This document shows positions 6,785 through 12,994 of a DNA stretch of 12,994 bases, in pieces (position 1 is the stretch's first letter; the number at the start of each line of letters is the position of its first letter). The position numbers and the translations under genes are program-made. Source of the stretch: an uncultured Eubacteriales bacterium (GTDB lineage Bacteria > Bacillota_A > Clostridia > Oscillospirales > Oscillospiraceae). Location: positions 1-12,994 of the forward strand of contig CASTQR010000030.1 of NCBI GenBank assembly GCA_949451265.1. Direction: 5' to 3'. The notes under the pieces were generated by a model. The model saw only the letters and a list, made by a program, of their open reading frames with translations. It searched no databases and was not told where the DNA came from.

Positions 6785-8391
6785 AAAAACGACACAAGCG
6801 CATGTTGGCGGCAATGGCCGCGAAAAAGGCGGGAGAGGTGCTTTTGGACAGGGTGGAAACCCGGAAAGCGCCCTTGACCGGCGGGAAGTCCGGGCCGTCC
6901 CGCCGGGACCGCCGTCCCGAGCCGGAACCGCCCAAGCAGTGCCCCTATGCCAAGGCGGCCAGGACCGCGCTGGCCGGTGTGGGCGTCGGGTTGGGGGCAG
7001 CCCTGGGCGCGGCGGTGTTACATGCCGCCCTCACCCCCCGAAAAAAGTCGGAGTATGTCCCCCAGCCGGACAACCGGTCCACCGGCTACGCCCAGAAGCT
7101 GTCCGCCATGGTGCAGTGCGACACCACCTCCCACGCGGGAGTGGCGGAGACAGAGAAGTTCCTGGCCTTCCACAAGGAGCTGGAGCGGCTGTTCCCCCTG
7201 GTCCACCGGGACCTAGAAAAGACCGTCATCGACGGCAACCTGCTCTTCCGCTGGAAGGGCAGGACGAATGGGGACCCCATCGTGCTCATGAGCCACCAGG
7301 ACGTGGTGCCCGCCGAGGGCGAGTGGCTCCACCCGCCCTTCTCCGGGGCCATTGTGGACGGCAAGGTATGGGGCCGGGGGGCCTTTGACACCAAGGCGTC
7401 CCTGATGGCGTTCTTCCAGGCGGTGGAGGAGCTGCTGGCTGAGGGCTACGTACCCCAATGCGATGTGTATCTGGCGTCCTCCTGCACCGAGGAGTGGACG
7501 GGGGACGGCGCGCCCAAGCTGGTGGCGGAGCTCCAGCGCCGTGGGGTGCGCCCCTTCCTGGTCATCGACGAGGGGGGCGGCATCATCACCGACCCCATCG
7601 GCGGGGTCAAGGGCAATTTTGCCATGGTGGGCGTCTTCGAGAAGGGCAAGGCGGACGTGCGTTTCACCGCCCGCAGCTCCGGCGGCCACGCCAGCGCCCC
7701 AGGGAAGGGCACCCCCATCGCCCGGCTGTCCGCCTTTGTCAACGAGGTGGAGAGCAAGCCTCCCTTCCGGCGCAAGTTCCTCCCGGAGGTCAAGGCCATG
7801 TTCCGGCGGCTGTCCCCCTACGCCCCCTTCCACCTGCGGCTGGTGATGGGTAACCTGTGGCTGTTTGGCCCGGTGATGAAACAGGTCATGCCCGCCATAT
7901 CCGCCCAGGCGGCGGCCATGCTCCAGACCACCATCGCCTTCACCATGCAGTCCGGGTCGGACGCTTGCAACGTGCTGCCCCAGGAGGCCAGCGTCAGCGC
8001 CAACATGCGCTTCATCCCCCATCAGGGCGAGCGGGCGAGCCTGGACCTGATCCGGGAGGTGGCGGCGAAATACGGCCTGGAGATGGAGATCATGCACTCC
8101 AGCGACTACACCCAGCCCGTGGATATCAGGGGCGAGGCGTTCCGGCAGGTGGAGCGGGTTATCGGAAACACCTTTCCCGGCCTGCCGGTGTGCCCCTACG
8201 TGATGACCGGGGCCACCGACGCCAGCTTCTACCAGGCCATCTGCGACAACTGCATCCGGTTCGCCCCGGTGGTGGCCGGACCGGAGCAGATGAAGGGGAT
8301 GCACGGCCTGAACGAAACCATGGGGGTGGACTGCCTGCCCGGGGCGGTAGACTTCTACAAGAACCTGATCCGCGCTCAGCAGGGGCGGTAA
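6781..8391 (+). CDS. Membrane-anchored M20 family metallopeptidase (CPS1/PM20D1 type)
   Basis: A 536-aa di-metal (usually zinc) hydrolase expected to cleave a peptide or N-acyl amino acid amide bond. Motifs in order: SHQDVVP (171-177, His172), WGRGAFDTK (197-205, bridging Asp203), SCTEEWTG (234-241, Glu237/238), IDEGGG (262-267, Asp263), dimerisation-domain SSGGHASAP (299-307) and MHGLNET (507-513, His508). The full metal set appears intact. DEGGG followed by a VFEKG motif resembles CPS1/PM20D1 rather than PepT or DapE. Unusually, a basic, proline-rich N-terminus (1-60) precedes one hydrophobic segment at about 61-84, so the enzyme is probably tethered to the membrane. Its side cannot be settled from sequence, though an extracellular catalytic domain would fit the positive-inside rule. 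The ATG overlaps the previous stop (ATGA), a coupled start. Homology in the family begins near residue 100. Confidence 0.88.
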   Translation: MKKRHKRMLAAMAAKKAGEVLLDRVETRKAPLTGGKSGPSRRDRRPEPEPPKQCPYAKAARTALAGVGVGLGAALGAAVLHAALTPRKKSEYVPQPDNRSTGYAQKLSAMVQCDTTSHAGVAETEKFLAFHKELERLFPLVHRDLEKTVIDGNLLFRWKGRTNGDPIVLMSHQDVVPAEGEWLHPPFSGAIVDGKVWGRGAFDTKASLMAFFQAVEELLAEGYVPQCDVYLASSCTEEWTGDGAPKLVAELQRRGVRPFLVIDEGGGIITDPIGGVKGNFAMVGVFEKGKADVRFTARSSGGHASAPGKGTPIARLSAFVNEVESKPPFRRKFLPEVKAMFRRLSPYAPFHLRLVMGNLWLFGPVMKQVMPAISAQAAAMLQTTIAFTMQSGSDACNVLPQEASVSANMRFIPHQGERASLDLIREVAAKYGLEMEIMHSSDYTQPVDIRGEAFRQVERVIGNTFPGLPVCPYVMTGATDASFYQAICDNCIRFAPVVAGPEQMKGMHGLNETMGVDCLPGAVDFYKNLIRAQQGR

Positions 8392-8407
8392 GCTCAGCGG
8401 CTTGAGT

Positions 8408-8431
8408 GGCAGGGCGGGCCCCCGCCCTGCC
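8408..8431 (+). terminator. GC-rich hairpin after the M20 gene
   Basis: GGCAGGGCGGG and CCCGCCCTGCC form a perfect inverted repeat with a 2-bp centre, 16 nt after the M20 stop codon. No T run follows, so it is not a standard intrinsic terminator. It may stabilise the operon's 3' end or be part of the structured intergenic repeat next to it. Confidence 0.45.
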
Positions 8432-8460
8432 TCGTACCGCGCCCCTGCAGGGAGGAGGGG

Positions 8461-8561
8461 AGGCGCCCTCTCTTTTTGGGGACGACTCGAACAGGACATG
8501 CAGAAAGAAATAGGTTTCTGCCCGACCTGGTATGAACTGTCCCCAAAAAGAGAGGGCGCCT
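8461..8561. repeat. Long inverted repeat with 23-bp perfect arms
   Basis: The 23 bases at 8461-8483 are the exact reverse complement of 8539-8561; each arm contains GGCGCC and a GTCCCC/GGGGAC end. The 55-bp interior has its own hairpin, GCAGAAA (8500-8506) and TTTCTGC (8515-8521). Outside the arms, G-rich and C-rich stretches (about 8451-8460 and 8562-8570) extend the pairing imperfectly. The whole could fold as one cruciform or RNA hairpin. No reading frame explains the symmetry. A small dispersed (REP or MITE-like) element is possible. Confidence 0.75.
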
Positions 8562-8582
8562 TCCCTCCCCAAACGTTCCCGG

Positions 8583-8614
8583 TTTGAGCTGTCCCCCCGT
8601 CAAAGAGGGGCGCT
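8583..8614. repeat. Third, degenerate copy of the intergenic repeat unit
   Basis: The stretch shares TGAnCTGTCCCC and AAAGAGnGGGCGC with the right arm at 8533-8560, with a few bases of difference in the centre. It is in the same orientation as that right arm. Its end can form a small hairpin of its own (AAAGAG/CTCTTT). Three related units within 155 bp imply that the element is repetitive. Confidence 0.5.
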
Positions 8615-8645
8615 CTTTCGTCCGCGCCAATCGGTTGCCATGGCA

Positions 8646-8680
8646 ACTGTCCGGCACAGTGTGCCGGACAGTCTTTTTTT
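8646..8680 (+). terminator. Strong intrinsic terminator
   Basis: ACTGTCCGGCAC, loop AGT and GTGCCGGACAGT make a perfect 12-bp stem, followed by C and seven T residues. It faces the plus strand and should end transcripts from the M20 operon before uppP. Its left edge overlaps a 14-bp palindrome, GTTGCCATGGCAAC (8634-8647). Confidence 0.85.
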
Positions 8681-8722
8681 GACGGACCGGCCAATCTTAA
8701 AGAACAAATTTTCGATTTTGAC

Positions 8723-8751
8723 TGGAATTTCCGGCGAAGGTGTGCTAATAT
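8723..8751 (+). promoter_or_regulatory. Likely extended -10 promoter for uppP-ftsK
   Basis: TAATAT (8746-8751) is preceded by TGC, the extended -10 pattern. A poor -35 hexamer, TGGAAT (8723-8728), lies 17 bp upstream; a better TTGACT at 8718-8723 is too far away (22 bp). The position, between the intrinsic terminator at 8680 and the start of uppP, supports a separate transcript. Confidence 0.5.
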
Positions 8752-8803
8752 ATTATATTGACTTTGTATCGCCCGTCTCACGAACCGGGCGGCTATGATA
8801 AAT

Positions 8804-8810
8804 GAGGTGA
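8804..8810 (+). promoter_or_regulatory. Ribosome binding site deciding the uppP start
   Basis: GAGGTGA lies 5 nt before TTG at 8816. The alternative ATG at 8795 is upstream of this site and has no Shine-Dalgarno sequence of its own, so TTG is the better start. Confidence 0.65.
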
Positions 8811-8815
8811 GCGCG

Positions 8816-9670
8816 TTGAAATTCTGGATGGCTATTGTGCTGGGCGTCGTGCAGGGGGTGGCGGAGTTTCTGCCGATCTCCAGCTCGGGGCATCTGTCGC
8901 TGCTGCAATATTTCTTCCGCATCGAGGAGCCGGATACCCTGTATAACATCCTGCTCCACTTCGCTACGCTGGTGGCGGTATGCGTTGTGTATTGGCAGGA
9001 CATCGCGGATATGATCGTGGAATTTTTCCGGGGCGCTGCCGCCCTGGCCACGGGGAGCCGGGAGCGCGGCAATCCGCCGGAGGCCCGGCGGCTGGTGCTG
9101 CTGCTGATCGTGGGCACCCTGCCCCTGTTTCTGGTGCTGCCCTTCGACGACTTCGTGGAGGGGTTGGGCGGCAGCCCGCTGTTTGTGTCTGTCATGCTGC
9201 TGGTGACGGGGTGCATCCTGTTCCTGTCCGACCGCTACGGTGGCGGGAGGAAAAACGGCCGTACCGCCACGGTGAAGGACGCGCTGCTGGTGGGCCTGGC
9301 CCAGGGGATGGCCACCATCCCCGGCCTGTCCCGCTCCGGCACCACCATCTCCGCCGGGATGGCCCTGGGCTTTAACCGGAATTTCGCCGTGCGCTACTCC
9401 TTCCTGCTGTCCCTGCCCGCTGTGCTGGGGGCTACACTGCTGAAGGTGGTCAAGGTGGTGAAGGCCGGGGCCTTTGACGTTGAACTGCTGCCCATGTACC
9501 TCGCCGGCATGGTCGTCGCCGGGGTGGTGGGTTACTTCTCCATCTCCCTGGTGAAGCTGCTGGCCAGCAAGGGCAAATTCGGCAACTTCGCCTATTACTG
9601 CTGGATCGTGGGCGCGGTGTCCCTCATCGCCTGCTTTGTGCTCCCGATGCTCACCCCCGCGGCATCCTGA
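8816..9670 (+). CDS. uppP: Undecaprenyl-diphosphate phosphatase (BacA family)
   Basis: This integral membrane enzyme removes one phosphate from undecaprenyl pyrophosphate. It regenerates the lipid carrier for peptidoglycan and other wall polymers and gives some bacitracin tolerance. With a TTG start the product is 284 aa, close to the usual 270-290. The first family motif is QGVAEFLPISSSGH (13-26), with the catalytic Glu/His elements. The second is PGLSRSGTTIS (169-179), with the catalytic Arg. Around these lie many hydrophobic helices, as in the BacA fold. An in-frame ATG at 8795 would add seven residues (MINEVSA), but the GAGGTGA site lies inside that extension and favours TTG. The stop is 18 nt before ftsK, so the two envelope and division genes are probably cotranscribed. 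Confidence 0.95.
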   Translation: MKFWMAIVLGVVQGVAEFLPISSSGHLSLLQYFFRIEEPDTLYNILLHFATLVAVCVVYWQDIADMIVEFFRGAAALATGSRERGNPPEARRLVLLLIVGTLPLFLVLPFDDFVEGLGGSPLFVSVMLLVTGCILFLSDRYGGGRKNGRTATVKDALLVGLAQGMATIPGLSRSGTTISAGMALGFNRNFAVRYSFLLSLPAVLGATLLKVVKVVKAGAFDVELLPMYLAGMVVAGVVGYFSISLVKLLASKGKFGNFAYYCWIVGAVSLIACFVLPMLTPAAS

Positions 9671-9688
9671 AACAGGAGGATTCCTGAC

Positions 9689-12493
9689 ATGGCTTCCACA
9701 CAAAAGAGAAACACCAATTCCGGCGGCGGTTCCACAGGCCGCTCGTCCTCCTCATCCAAAAGCGGCGGCAAGCGGGCATCCTCCGGGTCCTCCCGGTCGT
9801 CGTCCGCATCCAAAAGCCGCGCCTCCCGCAGGTCCGCCCCCCAGAAGAAGCCCTACCGCCGGGAGGCGGGGGGCGCGGTATGCCTGCTGCTGGCTTTGTT
9901 CAGCGCCATCGGCTACTTTAAGACCGAGGAAGGGGCGGTTATCGCCCTGTTCTGCGACCTGTTAAAGGGCCTGGTGGGCTACGGCTTCTATATCGCCCCG
10001 CCCATGCTGCTGGCGGCGGCGATGGTGCTGCTGCTCCACCGGGGTCGCCCCGTCCGGCTGCGCACGGCGGGGGCACTGACCCTGCCTGTGCTGGCGGGGG
10101 CGCTGCTCCACCTGCTGCTGTGTAAGGCTGAGTACGAGGGGGGGCTGTCCCTGGTGGGTCAATTGTGGCTGGACGGCAGGGCTATGGCCTCCGGCGGCGT
10201 GGTCAGCGGCCTCATTGCCATGGCCTTCCGCTACGCCTTCACCACGGTGGGGGCGGTGGTGGTCCTGGTGGTGCTGGGCGCGGCGGCGGCGCTGTGCGCC
10301 CTGCGGCTGGCCCCTGCGGACATCCTGGACTACTTCCGGCAGCAGCGGGAGAACCGCCCGGAATACGACCCGGACGACTACCCAGAGGAGCGGCCCCGCA
10401 AGAGGGCCAAAAAAGACCCGGAGGCCGCGCCCGCCCCCCGGCGGAAGAGTCCCGCCGCCATCGACATCCCGGTGGACGACGGCCCCCTACTGGCGAAAAA
10501 GCCCACAACCCCCGTGACCACCGTGCGGAAAAAATCCTTTTTCGACAAGGTGGCAGGGGTGGCCGCCCCCGGGGAAGGGGACAATCCCCAGCCCATCCTG
10601 GAGGAGGAGCCGCCGGAGTACGAGGACGTGCCCGAGCTGCGCCCCATGAAGGAGCCGCCCCGCACGCCCAAGCCGGACCCTGCGGCCCCGCCCCCGTCGT
10701 CGGTGGATGACTTGCTGCCTCCCCCCGCCCCCACGCCCCTCCGGGAGGAATCCACACCGCCCCTTGCGGCGCCGGAGGAGCCCGCGCCGTCTCCCGCCGC
10801 TCAGCCTGACCCGGTGCCGCCCCCGGTGATCCGGGAGCCGGAGGTCCCCAAAGCCGCCCCAAAACCGTCCAAGGAAGAGGAGCGGGCCCAGATACAGCAG
10901 GAGCTGGCCCGGGAAATCGAGGCGGGCATGGAGCAGGACGCTCCCGCCTACCGCTATCCCCCCGTATCCCTGCTCAACCAGGGTGGGGGAGGCAATGTTG
11001 CGGCAGCGGACAACGAGCTGCGCGCCAACCAGCAGCGCCTCCAGGACGCGCTCCAGTCCTTCGGGGTAAGCGCCCGCATCGTCAATGTCATCCGGGGTCC
11101 CTCCATCACCCGGTATGAACTGGAGCTGGACCAGGGAGTAAAGCTGAACAAGATCACCAACCTGTCCGGAGACATCGCCTTGGCTCTGGGAGCCTCCGCC
11201 GTCCGGGTGGCCCCCATCCCGGACAAGATATCCACCGTGGGCATTGAGGTGCCCAACCGCCACAAGAGCATGGTGTGCGTCCGGGATATCCTGTCCTCCA
11301 AGGCCTTCACCGATAACCCCTCCAAGGTGGCCTTTGCCGTGGGCAAGGACATCAGTGGCAACCCCATTGTGGGCAACATCGCCAAGCTGCCCCATATGCT
11401 GATCGCCGGCACCACCGGTTCCGGCAAGTCGGTGTGCACCAACTCCCTCATCATTTCCCTGCTGTACAAGGCCACGCCGGAGGAGGTCCGTCTCATCATG
11501 GTGGACCCCAAAATGGTGGAGCTGAGCATCTACAACGGCATTCCCCACCTGCTGATTCCCGTGGTCACCGACCCCAAGAAGGCCGCCGGGGCCCTCCAGT
11601 GGGCGGTGAGCGAGATGATGAAGCGCTACCAAAAGTTCTCTGAGGTGGGAGCCAGGGACCTGGCCACCTACAACGACCGTGCCCGGAAGCAGGAGGACTT
11701 GGAGACCATGCCTCAGATCGTGATCGTGATCGACGAGCTGGCCGATTTGATGCTGGTGGCCGCCAAGGAGGTGGAGGAGTCCATCTGCCGGGTGGCCCAG
11801 ATGGGCCGCGCGTCGGGCATGCACCTGATTATCGCCACCCAGAGTCCCCGTGCCGACGTCATCACCGGCCTGATGAAGGCCAACATCCCCAGCCGGATTG
11901 CGCTGGCGGTGGCCTCCAGCCTGGAGTCCCGCATCATTCTGGACACCACCGGGGCGGAAAAGCTGGTGGGACAGGGCGATATGCTGTACGCCCCCTTGGG
12001 CCAGGACAAGCTGCGCGTCCAAGGCTGTTTCATCACGGACGAGGAGCGGGCCAATGTGGTGGACTTCATCAAGGAGGGCGCGTCCGCCCAGTACGACGAG
12101 TCCGTCATGCACGAGATTGAGAAGAACGCCGAGGACAAGGAAAAGGCCGCCAAAGGCGTGGGCGGCTCCGATCCCAGCGGCGGCAGCGACTACGACGAGC
12201 TGCTCCCCGCCGCCATTGATGTGGTTCTGGAGGGGGGACAGGCCTCCGTGTCCATGCTCCAGCGGCGGTTAAAGGTAGGCTATGGCCGCGCCGCCCGCCT
12301 GGTGGACCAGATGGAGGAGATCGGGGTGGTGGGCCCCTTTGAAGGCTCCAAGCCCCGGGAGGTACTCATCACCAAGGAGCAGTGGGCGGAGATGCAGTAC
12401 AAGCGGGGCATGACGCCCTCCGTGCCCGACGAGCTGCCCTTTGAGGGGGACGCGGTGCCCCAGGAGCGGGACACGCCGCCTTTTGATGGATAA
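9689..12493 (+). CDS. FtsK/SpoIIIE family DNA translocase
   Basis: A 934-aa membrane-anchored, ATP-driven, double-stranded DNA pump that moves chromosomes through the closing septum or into the forespore. Residues 1-58 are a Ser/Lys/Arg-rich low-complexity tail. About four membrane segments follow (near 62-78, 96-116, 125-146 and 170-207). A long acidic, Pro-rich linker spans about 215-415. The motor begins near 440 and carries Walker A GTTGSGKS (574-581), Walker B IVIVIDELADLM (677-688) and MGRASGMHLIIATQSP, typical of the RecA-like core. The C-terminus has the DNA-reading winged-helix gamma domain (about 830-895, SVSMLQRRLKVGYGRAARLVDQME). AGGAGG lies before the ATG. Whether it is the vegetative FtsK/SftA role or sporulation SpoIIIE cannot be told here, so no symbol is given. 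Confidence 0.96.
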   Translation: MASTQKRNTNSGGGSTGRSSSSSKSGGKRASSGSSRSSSASKSRASRRSAPQKKPYRREAGGAVCLLLALFSAIGYFKTEEGAVIALFCDLLKGLVGYGFYIAPPMLLAAAMVLLLHRGRPVRLRTAGALTLPVLAGALLHLLLCKAEYEGGLSLVGQLWLDGRAMASGGVVSGLIAMAFRYAFTTVGAVVVLVVLGAAAALCALRLAPADILDYFRQQRENRPEYDPDDYPEERPRKRAKKDPEAAPAPRRKSPAAIDIPVDDGPLLAKKPTTPVTTVRKKSFFDKVAGVAAPGEGDNPQPILEEEPPEYEDVPELRPMKEPPRTPKPDPAAPPPSSVDDLLPPPAPTPLREESTPPLAAPEEPAPSPAAQPDPVPPPVIREPEVPKAAPKPSKEEERAQIQQELAREIEAGMEQDAPAYRYPPVSLLNQGGGGNVAAADNELRANQQRLQDALQSFGVSARIVNVIRGPSITRYELELDQGVKLNKITNLSGDIALALGASAVRVAPIPDKISTVGIEVPNRHKSMVCVRDILSSKAFTDNPSKVAFAVGKDISGNPIVGNIAKLPHMLIAGTTGSGKSVCTNSLIISLLYKATPEEVRLIMVDPKMVELSIYNGIPHLLIPVVTDPKKAAGALQWAVSEMMKRYQKFSEVGARDLATYNDRARKQEDLETMPQIVIVIDELADLMLVAAKEVEESICRVAQMGRASGMHLIIATQSPRADVITGLMKANIPSRIALAVASSLESRIILDTTGAEKLVGQGDMLYAPLGQDKLRVQGCFITDEERANVVDFIKEGASAQYDESVMHEIEKNAEDKEKAAKGVGGSDPSGGSDYDELLPAAIDVVLEGGQASVSMLQRRLKVGYGRAARLVDQMEEIGVVGPFEGSKPREVLITKEQWAEMQYKRGMTPSVPDELPFEGDAVPQERDTPPFDG

Positions 12494-12594
12494 TTGAAGT
12501 GTAATAGGTGCAAAAAAGGAGCCTCTCAGGCGGGGCAGTTCTCGTAAGGAAGTTGCTCCGCGGTAGGGGCATGAATGGTAAGTTATCTAATTTG

Positions 12595-12625
12595 GGCAGC
12601 GTAGCTACGGTTACGCTGTCTTTTT
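12595..12625 (+). terminator. Possible terminator after the FtsK gene
   Basis: GGCAGCGTA (12595-12603), an 8-nt loop and TACGCTGTC (12612-12620) form a 9-bp stem with one G-U pair, followed by TTTTT (12621-12625). It faces the plus strand about 100 nt after the ftsK stop. The right arm and T run are also the last codons of the recombinase remnant (Lys-rich end), so the resemblance may be partly fortuitous. The 12494-12594 stretch holds no gene I can support. Confidence 0.5.
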
Positions 12626-12860
12626 CTTGCGTTTCTGCATGGCTTTATAGTCGGCCAAACACTCTTGCTCCAGGTGCTGTCCAAAGGCCGATGGTGCTGT
12701 AATAGATGTCTACCCGCTGATACCGCTTGCCGTCCACCTTTTCTGGCTTGGATACCACAATCTTCTCAATAAATTCGTGGACAATCTCAGGTGTCAACTC
12801 GGTCAACCGGGTCACCTGTCTGGCCCGCTCAATAAACCGTTGCAGGTCAGTGGCTTTACT
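12611..12860 (-). pseudogene. C-terminal remnant of a large serine recombinase, frameshifted
   Basis: The minus strand encodes SKATDLQRFIERARQVTRL, then LTELTPEIVHEFIEKIVV and KRYQRVDIYYSTIG. This is the characteristic C-terminal region (DUF4368-like) of transposon and ICE large serine recombinases. That frame then runs to a stop at 12645, but the normal ending continues in another frame as FGQHLEQECLADYKAMQK, a Lys-rich tail and TAA at 12613-12611. A small indel near 12690-12705 therefore breaks the gene. The catalytic resolvase domain, several hundred residues, is absent: homology stops at about 12860, exactly where the plus-strand replication gene begins. The frame stays open a little further (to 12917), but those residues are only the antisense of that gene. 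It cannot make an active recombinase. Confidence 0.85.
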
Positions 12861-12994
12861 ATGGCAGTTTTCCGGGTGGAACGAAACAAGGGCTACACCG
12901 TTATGAGCAACCACCATTTACGCAACAAGGAGCTTTCCTTAAAGGCAAAGGGGCTGTTGTCGCAAATGCTGTCACTCCCCGAAGATTGGGACTA
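12861..12994 (+). CDS. Plasmid/ICE replication-initiator-like protein, N-terminus (cut by window edge)
   Basis: The 44 complete codons read MAVFRVERNKGYTVMSNHHL, then RNKELSLKAKGLLSQMLSL and PEDWDY. This is the N-terminal winged-helix stretch common to replisome-organiser/RepA-like proteins in Clostridia conjugative elements and plasmids (helix-turn-helix, often with DnaD-like C-termini). It continues past the window end. The ATG is where such proteins normally begin, but no ribosome binding site or promoter precedes it. The sequence directly upstream is instead the inverted tail of a serine recombinase, so its own expression signals seem to have been lost. The protein may be silent or driven from elsewhere. 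Confidence 0.8.
   Translation, partial: MAVFRVERNKGYTVMSNHHLRNKELSLKAKGLLSQMLSLPEDWD

Noticed and set aside
8408..8614. CRISPR array or tandem repeat locus
   Set aside because: The units are in opposite orientations, degenerate and not evenly spaced with unique spacers, and no cas gene is nearby.
8402..8798. Small plus-strand reading frames (61 and 88 codons) in the M20-uppP gap
   Set aside because: They run through the inverted repeat and the intrinsic terminator, lack ribosome binding sites and resemble no protein family.
7213..9216. Minus-strand open frame of 667 codons spanning M20, the intergenic repeat and uppP
   Set aside because: It lies antisense to two well-supported genes and across terminators, shows no domain, and has no plausible start context.
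12508..12702. Small plus-strand frame of 64 codons after ftsK
   Set aside because: It overlaps the recombinase remnant in antisense and shows no coding character or ribosome binding site.

Overview
The window is GC-rich bacterial DNA. The T-box leader, short serine acetyltransferase, SpoIIIE/FtsK translocase and GGAGG-type ribosome binding sites point to a Clostridia member, most like the high-GC gut Oscillospiraceae (Flavonifractor/Intestinimonas/Lawsonibacter type). That assignment is inference from gene content and composition, not from a marker gene.

Region 1 (1-1352, minus strand) is a cysteine operon. A consensus sigma-A promoter (TTGACA, 17 bp, TAATAT) drives a leader of about 240 nt that is a clear T-box riboswitch. 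It has an AGTA/GAA loop-E motif, a TGC (Cys) specifier in the expected register, the T-box sequence and a 12-bp intrinsic terminator. It controls cysE (serine acetyltransferase) and then cysS (cysteinyl-tRNA synthetase, cut by the window edge). Cysteine synthesis and cysteine charging therefore appear to answer together to uncharged tRNA-Cys.

Region 2 (1423-8431, plus strand) is a tight six-gene operon. It encodes an FMN/4Fe-4S/NAD(P) oxidoreductase of the 2,4-dienoyl-CoA reductase type, the large and small subunits of an aconitase X (AcnX) hydro-lyase, two small polytopic membrane proteins of unknown function (the first probably DUF5058), and a membrane-anchored M20 metallopeptidase of the CPS1/PM20D1 type. 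Gaps are 9, 1, 12 and 15 nt, then a 4-nt ATGA overlap. The gene set reads as a catabolic module: uptake, amide or peptide cleavage, dehydration of a hydroxy acid, reduction of the unsaturated product. The substrate is not known. This is the most interesting part of the window.

Region 3 (8392-8815) is a non-coding stretch packed with structure: a GC-rich hairpin after the M20 stop, a long inverted repeat with 23-bp perfect arms, a third degenerate copy of the same unit, a palindrome, a strong intrinsic terminator and a likely promoter.

Region 4 (8816-12625, plus strand) holds uppP (undecaprenyl-diphosphate phosphatase, probable TTG start) and an FtsK/SpoIIIE DNA translocase, followed by a possible terminator.

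Region 5 (12611-12994) is the edge of a mobile element, lower in GC than the rest. It contains the decayed C-terminal tail of a large serine recombinase on the minus strand, with a frameshift. The tail directly abuts the first codon of a plasmid/ICE-type replication-initiator-like gene running off the window on the plus strand. No tRNA, rRNA or CRISPR array was seen.
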